The notes under the pieces are model-generated. The model saw nothing but the letters and a program-made list of their open reading frames with translations, did no database searches and was not told the origin of the DNA. Position numbers and translations under genes: made by a program. A DNA stretch of 64,000 bases from Clostridia bacterium (GTDB lineage: Bacteria > Bacillota > Clostridia > Christensenellales > Borkfalkiaceae), in the NCBI GenBank assembly GCA_900770945.1, contig CAAGME010000040.1, forward strand, positions 1-64,000, written 5' to 3'. Positions 1-8,009 of this stretch are shown piece by piece. Numbering within the stretch: position 1 is the stretch's first letter; each line of letters begins with the position of its first letter.

Positions 1-572
1 ACCGTATATAATGCAAGTATCATGATGTAGGTATAGAAATAATTTTTTATCTGGTCAACGCCGAGCGTCATCGTGTCGCTTTCGATAACCACCGACATGA
101 TGTCCTTCGCTTGTTCGGGGGTTAGTCCGTTTTGTATCATAGCGTTCACTCTGTAAATCTCTTGCAATACCGTGTTCGCAATTGCCTGATTAGAATCCGT
201 CATACTGAGATTGTTTACGTAATAAGTGTAAGACGACGGACTGTTCAAAACAAAAGCGCACTCAACGCCGCCGCTTGTAATCTGCGATTTTATATCGTCA
301 AGCGTTCCGTCGGCAACTTTTACGTTATACCCCGTAAAGGCTTGCGTAAAATATTCCTTTACGGTTTTAGAAAGGGTTTCGTCTTCGGCGTAAACAAGCA
401 TTACGGGAAGATCCTCCGGCGGCGTTGTCCCGGACTTGAAAGCCGCGATAATATTCGGAATAAACATAGCGATAGCGATTGCCGCTACAAGAAATATCGT
501 AACGCCCACAAAGACTTTGTTTTTGAGATAGCCTTTCAGCTCGAATTTAAGTATTTTCCCAAACTGTTTCAT
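1..572 (-). CDS. ABC-2 type transporter permease, partial
   Basis: This is the N-terminal 190 residues of a membrane permease; the gene runs off the left edge of the window. The start is ATG at 572, preceded by a good GGAGG ribosome site. A short cytoplasmic stretch is followed by one strong membrane helix near residues 20-40 (VFVGVTIFLVAAIAIAMF) and then a long polar extracytoplasmic region, the layout of NatB/ABC-2 family permeases. It starts 12 bp after the stop of the ATPase gene, so the two form one operon and presumably one exporter. The substrate cannot be told; Na+ or drug efflux is usual for NatAB-like pairs. No stop codon is seen in the visible part. Confidence 0.8.
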   Translation of the reverse strand, partial: MKQFGKILKFELKGYLKNKVFVGVTIFLVAAIAIAMFIPNIIAAFKSGTTPPEDLPVMLVYAEDETLSKTVKEYFTQAFTGYNVKVADGTLDDIKSQITSGGVECAFVLNSPSSYTYYVNNLSMTDSNQAIANTVLQEIYRVNAMIQNGLTPEQAKDIMSVVIESDTMTLGVDQIKNYFYTYIMILALYT

Positions 573-584
573 CGCTTTGCCTCC

Positions 585-1475
585 TTACACCTGCTCGCCT
601 GCGTACTCTACGAATATATCGTTAAGGGAAGGTTCAAACACTTTCACTTCGTCGATATCATAGGTTTCCACAAGCCGTTTCATCATAGACTGCTTTTCAT
701 CGGGGCTTGCAAGTTGAATAAGAAGCGAGCCGTCCTCGCGTTCGGTGCAAGCCTTACCTAAATCGGATTTTATCCGTTCGGGGGTTGTTGTGCTTACCAC
801 TAACTTATCGCGCACGTAATTCCTCTTTATTTCAGCCAAATCTCCGCTGATTGCAACCCTGCCCGCGCTTAATATTGCGATACTGTCGCAAAATTCCTCT
901 ATGTACGCCATCTGGTGGCTTGAAAACAACACGATTTTCCCTTGCGAAATCTGTTCCTTTACCACGTCTTTTAAAAGCATTGCGTTTACGGGATCAAGCC
1001 CCGAAAAAGGCTCGTCAAGAATAACAATGTGCGGATTGTGCGCAAGAGCCGTTATCAACTGAATTTTCTGCTGGTTTCCTTTTGAAAGGGTATCGAGCCG
1101 TTTATTGCGGTATTCCGTCATACCGAGCCTATCAAGCCAGTAATCAACCGCCTTGACCGCTTCTTTTGCGCTCATGCCTTTCAGTTCCGCAAAATATACA
1201 AGTTGGTCAATAACAGGCTTTTTCGGGTAAAGTCCTCTTTCTTCGGGAAGATAACCAAGCCCGATTTTGTTATAATCAATCGGCTTTCCGTCCAGAAGTA
1301 TCTCTCCGCCGTTTGCGGGAAAGACATTCATAATAATACGGATAGACGTCGTTTTGCCCGCACCGTTTCTGCCAAGAAGTCCGAAAGCTTTGCCGCCCTC
1401 TGCCGTGAAAGAAACACCCTTGAGAACTTCCTTTTCTCCAAAAGATTTATCGATATTTTTTAATTCAAGTATCAT
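585..1475 (-). CDS. ABC transporter ATP-binding protein (NatA-like)
   Basis: ATPase subunit, 296 aa, that should power the permease encoded just downstream. Visible motifs: Walker A GLLGRNGAGKTTS (about residues 33-45), signature LSKGNQQKIQ (about 131-140), Walker B HIVILDEP, and a switch His in LFSSHQM. The signature reads LSKGNQQ, common in NatA-type exporters. About 80 residues follow the nucleotide-binding domain, matching the DUF4162-type C-terminal tail of this family. The start ATG at 1475 follows an AGGACAGAAAG ribosome site. Function as an exporter ATPase is secure; the substrate is unknown. Confidence 0.9.
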   Translation of the reverse strand: MILELKNIDKSFGEKEVLKGVSFTAEGGKAFGLLGRNGAGKTTSIRIIMNVFPANGGEILLDGKPIDYNKIGLGYLPEERGLYPKKPVIDQLVYFAELKGMSAKEAVKAVDYWLDRLGMTEYRNKRLDTLSKGNQQKIQLITALAHNPHIVILDEPFSGLDPVNAMLLKDVVKEQISQGKIVLFSSHQMAYIEEFCDSIAILSAGRVAISGDLAEIKRNYVRDKLVVSTTTPERIKSDLGKACTEREDGSLLIQLASPDEKQSMMKRLVETYDIDEVKVFEPSLNDIFVEYAGEQV

Positions 1476-1544
1476 CTTTCTGTCCTCGCTTATTGCAAAT
1501 TTTTATACGGAATAAATTGATTCAACAACGTCGTCGGAAACGTT

Positions 1545-2171
1545 TTAAGACTTCTGCAATTTAAGTCTGTAGCGGTAAGTTATGTTTCCGTGATGATTTT
1601 GGTATGCGTCCTCGATGAATATTTTAAAGAGTTTTACGCTCGGGGCGGACGTATTTGCTTCGTAGCGAATTTCAAAAGAATATACGCCGTGAAGCTTATA
1701 AAATCCGTTTTCGTCTACGGCGGAATCTTTTACGAAATAGAATTTGTACGATGGACTTGGATTATCTTCGTAATAATCGGCGATATTCGTTTCTTGAACA
1801 ATGTTGTAGAGATATTCCGAAGACGAAGAGCCGTAAAGTTGCGCCGCGCCGAATTTACCGTTGTAATTTGCTTTAAAATAATCGAAGTAAATTTGAGCGT
1901 TTTTCGTAAAAGTCGCTTCGTCCGGGCAGGGCTGGCTGAAAGAGTAGCCGTTGTTGAACCACGTATCGCTCGTTGATAATTCCTCGGTAAGATTTATCGG
2001 TGCGGTAAGCCCCGCAAGCCCGATATTTTCAAGTTCCGTTGCCGTAAACCATTTTGTTGTGTCGTGAAATACTTTGCCGGAAGAGATTTCTTCCGTAGAA
2101 CAGCCGTATATTCCGAAAACGCAAGCGCAACACAGAACGAGCGATATAAGCAAAGCAAAAAGTTTTTTCAT
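1545..2171 (-). CDS. putative lipoprotein of unknown function
   Basis: A 208-aa secreted protein with a lipoprotein signal: basic start MKK, a hydrophobic core to residue 22, and a lipobox-like IYGC with Cys24 as the predicted lipid-modified residue. The mature part is polar and rich in Tyr and Asn (for example ADYYEDNPSPSYKFYF), with no family I recognise. It has its own perfect-consensus promoter and a GGAGG ribosome site, so it is transcribed independently of the ABC pair downstream, although no terminator separates them. Membrane-anchored on the outer face is an inference from the signal peptide. Confidence 0.75.
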   Translation of the reverse strand: MKKLFALLISLVLCCACVFGIYGCSTEEISSGKVFHDTTKWFTATELENIGLAGLTAPINLTEELSTSDTWFNNGYSFSQPCPDEATFTKNAQIYFDYFKANYNGKFGAAQLYGSSSSEYLYNIVQETNIADYYEDNPSPSYKFYFVKDSAVDENGFYKLHGVYSFEIRYEANTSAPSVKLFKIFIEDAYQNHHGNITYRYRLKLQKS

Positions 2172-2187
2172 ATAATTCCTCCCAGGG

Positions 2188-2205
2188 ATAAGGAATGCAA
2201 TCCCT
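2188..2205. repeat. short repeat, copy 1 (partner at 2621)
   Basis: An 18-bp stretch ATAAGGAATGCAATCCCT lies in the leader of the lipoprotein gene and matches 16 of 18 positions of 2621-2638. Both can form a small hairpin. Meaning unknown. Confidence 0.4.
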
Positions 2206-2220
2206 AAAGCTTTTTATTAA

Positions 2221-2249
2221 ATTATATTATGTATTTAACGATATGTCAA
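2221..2249 (-). promoter_or_regulatory. consensus sigma-A promoter of the lipoprotein gene
   Basis: Read on the minus strand: TTGACA (2249-2244), exactly 17 bp, TATAAT (2226-2221). Both hexamers match the consensus perfectly. The start codon is 50 bp downstream. Confidence 0.85.
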
Positions 2250-2413
2250 CCGGATTATCAAAGTTGTCGAAAGATACCCGATTTTGTAACCGGTGCTGTT
2301 ATGACAAGCGTTATTTCACAAGACTGATTTTTTGGCAATAGTTTTTACATATCATCACTTGCGCAGGCAAACATTACTTTTAAACATCACATGTACGAAG
2401 TGCAAACATCACA

Positions 2414-2452
2414 CAAAAAGGAAGAGTGGCTGTTTGCCACTCTTCCTTTTTT
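2414..2452 (-). terminator. terminator of the tRNA operon
   Basis: Perfect 11-bp stem GGAAGAGTGGC / GCCACTCTTCC with a 5-base loop, followed on the minus strand by TTTTT. It lies just past the 3' end of the last tRNA gene. Confidence 0.9.
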
Positions 2453-2457
2453 GCATA

Positions 2458-2541
2458 TGGTGCGGATGAAGGGACTCGAACCCCCACGCCGTGGGCATAA
2501 GATCCTAAGTCTTACGCGTCTGCCAGTTTCGCCACATCCGC
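2458..2541 (-). tRNA. tRNA-Leu(TAG)
   Basis: Class II tRNA with a long variable arm; anticodon loop CTTAGGA gives anticodon TAG. T-loop GGTTCGAGTCC and 3' CCA are encoded. Last gene of the seven-gene operon. Confidence 0.95.
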
Positions 2542-2620
2542 TTTTAGTTGAGAATTTCGCTTTTTGCCTCAAAGCATACCCGCACTTCGACAAAAAGGCG
2601 AATTCTTAGGGGGTGAATAG

Positions 2621-2638
2621 ATAAGGAATGAAATCCTT
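2621..2638. repeat. short repeat, copy 2 with hairpin
   Basis: ATAAGGA, 6-base loop, TCCTTAT (2621-2640) between tRNA-Leu and tRNA-Lys; 16 of 18 bases match 2188-2205. It could be a processing stem of the tRNA precursor. Confidence 0.4.
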
Positions 2639-2690
2639 ATAATAAAAATTTATCCTGCCCCCGCAAATTATTGCAGAAACAGGGTAACTG

Positions 2691-2766
2691 TGGTGCACCT
2701 TCGGGGACTCGAACCCCGGACCCACTGATTAAGAGTCAGTTGCTCTACCAACTGAGCTAAAGGTGC
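2691..2766 (-). tRNA. tRNA-Lys(CTT)
   Basis: Full cloverleaf; anticodon stem ACTGA/TCAGT with loop CTCTTAA gives anticodon CTT. CCA encoded. Confidence 0.95.
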
Positions 2767-2773
2767 GTTAATT

Positions 2774-2849
2774 TGGTGATCCATCGGAGACTCGAACTCC
2801 GGACACCGTGATTAAAAGTCACGTGCTCTACCGCCTGAGCTAATGGACC
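2774..2849 (-). tRNA. tRNA-Lys(TTT)
   Basis: Full cloverleaf with one G-T pair in the acceptor stem; loop CTTTTAA gives anticodon TTT. CCA encoded. With the neighbour it covers both lysine codons. Confidence 0.95.
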
Positions 2850-2874
2850 GTATTTCCTCTTTAAAAGAGGTTTT

Positions 2875-2949
2875 TGGCTGGGGTGGCAGGATTTGAACCT
2901 ACGAATGCGGGAATCAAAATCCCGTGCCTTACCGCTTGGCGACACCCCA
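2875..2949 (-). tRNA. tRNA-Gln(TTG)
   Basis: Cloverleaf with acceptor TGGGGTG and loop TTTTGAT, anticodon TTG. Acceptor start with T is usual for bacterial tRNA-Gln. CCA encoded. Confidence 0.95.
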
Positions 2950-2960
2950 AAAAAACTAAA

Positions 2961-3038
2961 TGGGGCGAGAGATGGGGCTCGAACCCACGACCTCCGGGAC
3001 CACAATCCGGCGCTCTAACCAACTGGGCGACTCTCGCC
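2961..3038 (-). tRNA. tRNA-His(GTG)
   Basis: Loop TTGTGGT gives anticodon GTG. The gene encodes the extra 5' G (G-1) opposite a discriminator C, the hallmark of tRNA-His. CCA encoded. Confidence 0.95.
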
Positions 3039-3065
3039 ATATAAACAAAAGCTTTAAGCATTTGC

Positions 3066-3142
3066 TGGCGCGCCTGGAGGGATTCGAACCCCCGACACAC
3101 GGCTTAGAAGGCCGTTGCTCTATCCGACTGAGCTACAGGCGC
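3066..3142 (-). tRNA. tRNA-Arg(TCT)
   Basis: Stem ACGGC/GCCGT with loop CTTCTAA, anticodon TCT. CCA encoded. Confidence 0.95.
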
Positions 3143-3184
3143 AAGTTAGTGTGCGGCTAAAAGTGTTCGAAACGGAACCACTAA

Positions 3185-3258
3185 TGGAGCGGGTGATGGG
3201 AATCGGACCCACGCAACCAGCTTGGAAGGCTGGTGTTCTACCATTGAACTACACCCGC
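3185..3258 (-). tRNA. tRNA-Gly(TCC)
   Basis: Stem CCAGC/GCTGG with loop CTTCCAA, anticodon TCC. CCA encoded. First gene of the operon, about 14 bases after the expected transcription start. Confidence 0.95.
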
Positions 3259-3278
3259 GCTTCGCACAATGCTTGTAT

Positions 3279-3307
3279 ATTATAGCAAGTCGGCATTTTA
3301 TTGTCAA
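3279..3307 (-). promoter_or_regulatory. consensus sigma-A promoter of the tRNA operon
   Basis: On the minus strand TTGACA (3307-3302), 17 bp, TATAAT (3284-3279): a perfect consensus promoter, as expected for stable RNA genes. Confidence 0.9.
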
Positions 3308-3394
3308 ACGAATTTTGCTTTTTTTACAAAAGATTTTATAATTTTTTTTATTCTCTTTTGTTGAGTAATTTGCTCGGCGTTGCCGACCGTTTAC

Positions 3395-3415
3395 AAAAAA
3401 ACGTTATCGACGTTT
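3395..3415 (-). terminator. terminator after the phosphodiesterase gene
   Basis: Stem AAACGT/ACGTTT, 5-base loop, followed on the minus strand by a run of T. It is 40 bp past the stop at 3455. Confidence 0.6.
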
Positions 3416-3454
3416 GTCGGGAAAGCGGACGTAAAAAATTTAAGTTTTTGCGGC

Positions 3455-3946
3455 TTAATAATCGTTTAAAAGTTCGTTAGACATTACCTTTATAATCATT
3501 TTATCGTCGTAAAAAACTATGTATGCGTAAGTTTTCACTTTGGAAAACCTCTGAATCGTGCCGGGGCAGAAAAGCGTTACGCCGTCAATGACTTCCTGAC
3601 TGACTTCGTGCGTATGCCCGTAAAAGGCGACGTTGCAACCGAGTTGTTTGGCGCGTTCGAGAACGCGGCGAGGTCCGCCTTTGGTGTCGTAAAGGTCGCC
3701 GTGCGTGACGAGAATTTTGCTTTTTTCTATTTCCACGACCTTTTCTTTCATGTCCTTATCGAGGGTGAAGTCGCAATTCCCCGCGACCGCAATTGTTTTT
3801 GCGCGTACGTCGTTAGGGAATACGTTGAGGTCGCTCAATCCGTCTCCGCAAAAAATTATGTAGTCGGTTTCGCGCGCTACGTCCGAAAATCTGCGTAACA
3901 CGGTGGTGTTGCCGTGGCTGTCCGAAAATAAGAGTGCTGTTTTCAT
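3455..3946 (-). CDS. YfcE/MJ0936-type metallophosphoesterase
   Basis: A 163-aa cytoplasmic metal-dependent phosphodiesterase of the small YfcE family (substrate in vivo unknown). All five metal-binding blocks are present: DSHGN (residues 9-13), GDG near 34, GNCD (about 56-59), THGD (about 82-85) and GHTHE (about 115-119). Length is normal for the family. It lies 37 bp after rdgB on the same strand, a neighbour pair common in Bacillota, and ends before a terminator. Confidence 0.9.
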   Translation of the reverse strand: MKTALLFSDSHGNTTVLRRFSDVARETDYIIFCGDGLSDLNVFPNDVRAKTIAVAGNCDFTLDKDMKEKVVEIEKSKILVTHGDLYDTKGGPRRVLERAKQLGCNVAFYGHTHEVSQEVIDGVTLFCPGTIQRFSKVKTYAYIVFYDDKMIIKVMSNELLNDY

Positions 3947-3983
3947 TGTTATCCTTGTTGTTTAATAAAGCGTGGGGTTATTT

Positions 3984-4559
3984 TTAGCCGAGTTTTTCGG
4001 CAAGGGCGGCTAATGCCCTCGCGCGGTGGCTTACTTTGTCTTTTTCTTCCTGTGAAGCTTCGCCGAACGAAACGCCCAAATCGTCGCTGAAAAAAAGAGG
4101 GTCGTAGCCGAAGCCGTTTGTTCCGCGCGGCTTAGTTAAAATCGAGCCGAAAGTTTCTCCGCGCGCTGTTATCACGCTGCCGTCTTCCTTTATCAAGGTA
4201 ACGACGGAAACGAATTTTGCCTTTCTGTCGAGCTTTCCGTCCATGTTCTTTAATAAAAGAGCGTTGTTTGCGGGAGTGGAATGTTGTTCGCCGGCATATC
4301 TTGCGGAATAAACGCCGGGCGCGCCGCCTAAGCAATCGACCATAAGTCCGCTGTCATCGGCAAGGGCGGGAAGGTGACAAAAATCAAACACCGCCTTGGC
4401 TTTTATGTAAGAATTTTCTTCAAAGGTGTTTCCTGTTTCCTCTATATCGGTAAAAAAGCCTATTTCCGACATGGGCAAAACTTCGTACTTACCCTTTAAA
4501 ATTTCCGCAATTTCGCTTAATTTGCCTTTGTTTGAAGAGGCGACGATGAGTTTTTGCAT
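3984..4559 (-). CDS. rdgB: XTP/dITP diphosphatase (RdgB/HAM1 family)
   Basis: A 191-aa pyrophosphatase that removes dITP, XTP and ITP from the nucleotide pool, giving the monophosphate. Seen: SSNKGKL (residues 8-14) for phosphate binding, the catalytic block ADDSGL (about 67-72), PGVYSARYAG (about 80-89), GFGYDPLFF (about 150-158) and the C-terminal SHRARAL (about 176-182). These are diagnostic and the length is typical. Start ATG at 4559 follows an AGGAT site. A terminator separates it from the dehydrogenase gene upstream, and it is cotranscribed with the phosphodiesterase downstream. Confidence 0.95.
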   Translation of the reverse strand: MQKLIVASSNKGKLSEIAEILKGKYEVLPMSEIGFFTDIEETGNTFEENSYIKAKAVFDFCHLPALADDSGLMVDCLGGAPGVYSARYAGEQHSTPANNALLLKNMDGKLDRKAKFVSVVTLIKEDGSVITARGETFGSILTKPRGTNGFGYDPLFFSDDLGVSFGEASQEEKDKVSHRARALAALAEKLG

Positions 4560-4576
4560 ATTTATCCTGTTAAACT

Positions 4577-4600
4577 AAAAGGGGCTAATCCGATAGCCCC
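4577..4600 (-). terminator. terminator of the alcohol dehydrogenase gene
   Basis: Stem GGGGCTA/TAGCCCC with a 6-base loop, then TTTTAG on the minus strand, just after the stop at 4606. Confidence 0.8.
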
Positions 4601-4605
4601 GAATT

Positions 4606-5628
4606 TTATTCTACGTCTATTACAAGCATGCCGGAACAAGCGGAAAAATCCTGATTTTCGCTCATTTCCTTGATTTTTTCCATTGCCGCGCCCTTTTTTA
4701 CCTGCGGTATGGCGAACACGCTTGCGTCGATGGCTTTGTTGGCAAGAAGGTTGATTGCCGATTCGATGTTGCCGTAGCCGTTCGTGACGCACTTGAAGTT
4801 GAGCTGCTTGACGAGGGCGATGTTGAAGTTGACTTTTATCGACGGTGTGCCGAACCCCGCAAAGCAGACGGTGGCGTTCTGCCCGGCGAGCTTTAACGCA
4901 ATGTCGGTGTTAAGGTTGGAACCCGTCATATAAACGACTTTTTTTGCAAGCCTTGCGCCCGTCAGTTCCGAAACGTTGTTGTCTATTTTGTTGTCGGCGA
5001 AAAGCGTGTAATAAACGCCCGCGTTTTTGGCTATTATGATGTTGTTGTCGTTGTTATCGACAAGTATCGGCACGCCTTGATAGTAAATAACGAGTTGCGC
5101 GAGAATTATGCCGAGCGCGTCGCCGCCGACTATAACGACGTGTTCTCCCTTTTGCAGATTGATTGAGTCGATAACTTTGTCGCAGAGGGCGACATGGTCG
5201 ATAAAGAGCGCGTCGCTATCGGAAACGTTGGGCGGAAGAATGGATATCGCGTCATCGGGCAAAATCGCAAAGTCGCGCAAGTACCCGTCCATGGTTTTTC
5301 CGGCGATGTTGAAAGAAGAGCAGTGCGCTTTGTCGCCTTTGGCACATTCCGAACATTTTCCGCAAGGAATTTCGGGGTGCGGGAAAACGCGCGCACCGCG
5401 TTCTATGCCGAAAACTTCGTTGCCGCATGTTTCCACGACTTTGCCTATCCCGACCCTTGCCGGGATTATGGGGTAGACCGCGCGCGGGTCTCCGCCGAGC
5501 GTGTTAAAGTCTTCCCGCAGAAACAAAGCCTTGGTTATTTTGATTTTTGCGCTGTCAACGCTGTCGAAGAGTTCCTTTTTGGAAATCGTTTCGAGCGTTT
5601 TTTTGCCGGTTATCTGAATTCCGTCCAT
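4606..5628 (-). CDS. zinc-dependent alcohol dehydrogenase family protein
   Basis: A 340-aa medium-chain dehydrogenase/reductase. The structural zinc site is visible as CGKCSECAKGDKAHC (about residues 87-101). A Rossmann block VVIVGGDALGIILAQL follows near residue 160, with an acidic residue at the end of the second strand (ILVDNND), suggesting NAD rather than NADP. The usual catalytic-zinc Cys in the N-terminal part (CGSD-like) is not visible: the matching place reads LGGDPRAVYP, so it may use a different metal ligand or be catalytically altered. Sugar or polyol oxidation is possible but not shown. It has its own promoter and terminator. Confidence 0.8.
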   Translation of the reverse strand: MDGIQITGKKTLETISKKELFDSVDSAKIKITKALFLREDFNTLGGDPRAVYPIIPARVGIGKVVETCGNEVFGIERGARVFPHPEIPCGKCSECAKGDKAHCSSFNIAGKTMDGYLRDFAILPDDAISILPPNVSDSDALFIDHVALCDKVIDSINLQKGEHVVIVGGDALGIILAQLVIYYQGVPILVDNNDNNIIIAKNAGVYYTLFADNKIDNNVSELTGARLAKKVVYMTGSNLNTDIALKLAGQNATVCFAGFGTPSIKVNFNIALVKQLNFKCVTNGYGNIESAINLLANKAIDASVFAIPQVKKGAAMEKIKEMSENQDFSACSGMLVIDVE

Positions 5629-5638
5629 AGTTACACCT

Positions 5639-5697
5639 TAAAGAGCAGAAAATCCGTCTTCCTTATACAATAAAGAGCGAAAAATTCGTCTTTCCTA
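5639..5697 (-). repeat. two tandem imperfect repeats in the dehydrogenase leader
   Basis: Two similar 28-base units (5639-5666 and 5670-5697), both containing TAAAGAGC followed by a GTCTT block, lie between the promoter at 5701-5729 and the start codon at 5628. They fill nearly all of the predicted leader RNA. Confidence 0.5.
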
Positions 5698-5700
5698 TAA

Positions 5701-5729
5701 AGTATAGTATATTGCGCAAAAATAATCAA
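5701..5729 (-). promoter_or_regulatory. sigma-A promoter of the dehydrogenase gene
   Basis: On the minus strand TTGATT (5729-5724), 17 bp, TATACT (5706-5701). Confidence 0.7.
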
Positions 5730-5801
5730 GTGTTTTCGTAACGATTTTACACCCCGTCGGTAAAGTTTTTTTTCTTAAAAACAAAAAAAGCCGAAAAATC
5801 G

Positions 5802-5830
5802 TTGACTTATATCGAAATCTATAATATAAT
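5802..5830 (+). promoter_or_regulatory. sigma-A promoter of rpmE
   Basis: TTGACT, 17 bp, TATAAT. The leader of about 45 bases holds a small hairpin CATCG/CGATG (5840-5858) with an A-rich loop before the ribosome site. Confidence 0.8.
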
Positions 5831-5883
5831 AACATACGGCATCGAAAAAAAAGCGATGTAACAATTAAAACGAGGTGCTTAAT

Positions 5884-6087
5884 ATGAAGGAGAACATTCA
5901 TCCTAATTACAAGATAGTTAAGGTGCAATGCGCTTGCGGTGAGACCTTTGAAACCGGAACTACCAAAGACGTTGACGTTATTAAGGTAGATATCTGCTCC
6001 AAATGTCATCCTTTCTTTACCGGCAAGCAGAAGCTTGTCGATACCGGCGGACGTGTTGATAAGTTCAAGAAAAGATACGGTATGTAA
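5884..6087 (+). CDS. rpmE: 50S ribosomal protein L31
   Basis: A 67-aa protein of the large ribosomal subunit. The zinc-binding form is shown by Cys16-x-Cys18 (CAC) and CSKC near residues 37-40. Start ATG at 5884 was chosen because GAGGTG sits 6 bases upstream; a GTG at 5875 in the same frame is part of that ribosome site. It is monocistronic: own promoter, then a terminator at 6099. A zinc-free paralogue, often present elsewhere in such genomes, is not in this window. Confidence 0.95.
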   Translation: MKENIHPNYKIVKVQCACGETFETGTTKDVDVIKVDICSKCHPFFTGKQKLVDTGGRVDKFKKRYGM

Positions 6088-6098
6088 TTGCCGTCGCG

Positions 6099-6129
6099 CA
6101 GCTTCAAGGTTTTGCTTGGAGCTGTTTTT
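6099..6129 (+). terminator. terminator of rpmE
   Basis: 10-bp stem CAGCTTCAAG/CTTGGAGCTG (one G-T pair), 6-base loop, then TTTTT, 12 bp past the stop. Confidence 0.9.
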
Positions 6130-6215
6130 CTTAAATTCCTTAAAATTCATAATTTTCGGGCGTTTTTGTTCGGGCGCCGGGATTATGCTGCCGAGGTAAT
6201 GCGAGGTTATATATA

Positions 6216-8009
6216 ATGAAAACGAAAAAACCGTTCAGAACAAACATAGGCGGGCAAGCCGTTTTAGAGGGCGTTATGATGCGCGGAGAAAAGTCGATGG
6301 CGACTTCCGTGCGCGACGCCGACGGCGTTATTCGCGTCGAAACGGAAAGGCTTAAACCGATAAAAGAAAAACCGTTTATATTCCGCGTGCCGTTCGTGCG
6401 CGGGGCGATTAACTTTTTTTCTTCGCTCGTCACGGGTACGAAGATTCTTATGCGCTCGGCGTCCGTTTACGGCGAAGAAGAGCCGAGCAAGTTTGAAAAA
6501 TGGCTTTCCGAAAAACTCAAAATTAACGTTTACGACCTTATCATGTTTATAGGCGTTGCGCTCGGGCTTGCGCTATCCGTAGGGCTGTTTGTTATTCTGC
6601 CTCAGTTTTTGGCAAATCTTATTTCGGACGCAACGTCTTTAGAAAAGTCCGGGATATGGTATAACTTAATAGAAGGCGGCATAAGAATGGCGATTTTTAT
6701 CGGGTACATACTCTTGACTTCGCTTATGAAGGACATAAGGAGGACGTATATGTACCACGGCGCGGAGCATAAAACGATAACGTGTTACGAGCGGGGTTTG
6801 CCGCTCACCGTGGAAAACGTGCGCACGTGTTCACGCGTACACGACCGCTGCGGAACGACTTTTATGTTCCTCGTTATGTTCATAAGCATTCTTGTCTTTT
6901 CGGTCGCGAACGTGTTTTTAACGGGGAAAGGCTATAACGTGACGGGCGTTTTAAGAGTGCTTGTTAAAATAGCTTTGTTGCCCGTTGTGGCGGGGATTTC
7001 GTACGAGGTGTTAAAACTCCTTGCAAAAAGCGATTTTCCGCTTTTATACGTCTTTAAAGCCCCGGGACTTCTGTTGCAACTCATAACGACTCGCGAACCG
7101 GACGACGGAATGATAGAGGTCGCGATAACTTCTTTTAACACCGTGCTTGAAATGGATAAGGACGAAAGTTTGCCTCCGAGAAAATTCGTTACGGCAAAAT
7201 CGTGCGACAAGCTCGTTGCCGAGGTTAAGGAAAAACTCAAAACGGGTGGAATCGAGGAAGAGGCGGAAGCCGAGTGGCTCGTCGCGCTCGCGGCGAACAA
7301 AGAACGCTCGAAAGTAAGTACATGCAAGGAAAATCTTTCGCCGTCGGTCGTCGAAAAGGTCGAAAAAGAGGTCGAAGAAAGGCTGACCGGCAAGCCGCTC
7401 TGGTACGTTGTCGGGAATGCGGATTTTTACGGAAGAGAGTTTTTTGTGGACGAATCCGTGCTTATTCCTCGACCGGAAACGGAAGAACTCGTCGAAAACG
7501 CATTGAAAGTCATAAAGGACGGGGACAAGGTGCTTGACCTATGCACGGGCAGCGGCGCGATTGCCGTAACCGTCGCAAAAGAAAGTAAGGCGGAAGTTTA
7601 CGCAAGCGATATTTCCGCCGCGGCTTTGGCTACGGCGAAGAAGAATGCCGAAAATTCGGGCGCAAACGTTACGTTTATCGAAAGCGATATGTTTGAAAAC
7701 ATAGACGGCAAGTTCGACGTAATTATTTCAAACCCGCCGTATATTTCGGAAAAAGACATGAAAAATTTGCAAAAAGAAGTTACTTTCGAGCCGTATATAG
7801 CCCTTTTCGGCGGAGAGGACGGACTTATGTTTTATAGAGCGATAGCGGAGAAAGCAAAGGACTTTTTGGTGGAAAACGGCAAGCTGTTTTTGGAGTGCGG
7901 CTATGACCAAAGTGTGGCGATAACGAACTTATTGACCGACTTTTACACCGTAGAAGTCATAAAAGACTTAGAGGGCAAAGAAAGAATAATCAAGGCGGAA
8001 TTAAAGTGA
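6216..8009 (+). CDS. prmC: fusion of a DUF1385 membrane protein and PrmC release factor methyltransferase
   Basis: One 597-aa chain with two parts. Residues 1-310 are DUF1385 (YqhQ-like): GGQAVLEGVMMRG near the start, RGAINFFSSL, HGAEHKTITCYERG, HDRCGTTFM and several membrane helices. Residues 335-597 are PrmC, which methylates the glutamine of the GGQ motif in release factors: IPRPETEE (about 416), the SAM site DLCTGSGAI (about 438-446) and catalytic NPPY (about 505-508). A polar linker rich in Glu joins them (about 340-385). No frame break is seen; start ATG 6216 follows GAGGTT. The last 4 bases overlap prfA, whose product is the substrate. In many relatives the two proteins are separate neighbours, so the fusion would tether the methyltransferase to the membrane. 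Confidence 0.9.
   Translation: MKTKKPFRTNIGGQAVLEGVMMRGEKSMATSVRDADGVIRVETERLKPIKEKPFIFRVPFVRGAINFFSSLVTGTKILMRSASVYGEEEPSKFEKWLSEKLKINVYDLIMFIGVALGLALSVGLFVILPQFLANLISDATSLEKSGIWYNLIEGGIRMAIFIGYILLTSLMKDIRRTYMYHGAEHKTITCYERGLPLTVENVRTCSRVHDRCGTTFMFLVMFISILVFSVANVFLTGKGYNVTGVLRVLVKIALLPVVAGISYEVLKLLAKSDFPLLYVFKAPGLLLQLITTREPDDGMIEVAITSFNTVLEMDKDESLPPRKFVTAKSCDKLVAEVKEKLKTGGIEEEAEAEWLVALAANKERSKVSTCKENLSPSVVEKVEKEVEERLTGKPLWYVVGNADFYGREFFVDESVLIPRPETEELVENALKVIKDGDKVLDLCTGSGAIAVTVAKESKAEVYASDISAAALATAKKNAENSGANVTFIESDMFENIDGKFDVIISNPPYISEKDMKNLQKEVTFEPYIALFGGEDGLMFYRAIAEKAKDFLVENGKLFLECGYDQSVAITNLLTDFYTVEVIKDLEGKERIIKAELK

Noticed and set aside
132..761. Open frame of 209 codons on the + strand
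   Set aside because: It runs antisense to the ABC permease and ATPase genes, both of which have motifs and ribosome sites; the translated product shows no domain.
2387..3160. Several 66-82 codon frames on both strands
   Set aside because: They lie across the seven tRNA genes; fragments such as GLEPTTSGT are the usual translations of tRNA sequence.
5695..6150. 151-codon minus-strand frame
   Set aside because: Fully antisense to rpmE and its promoter, without a ribosome site.
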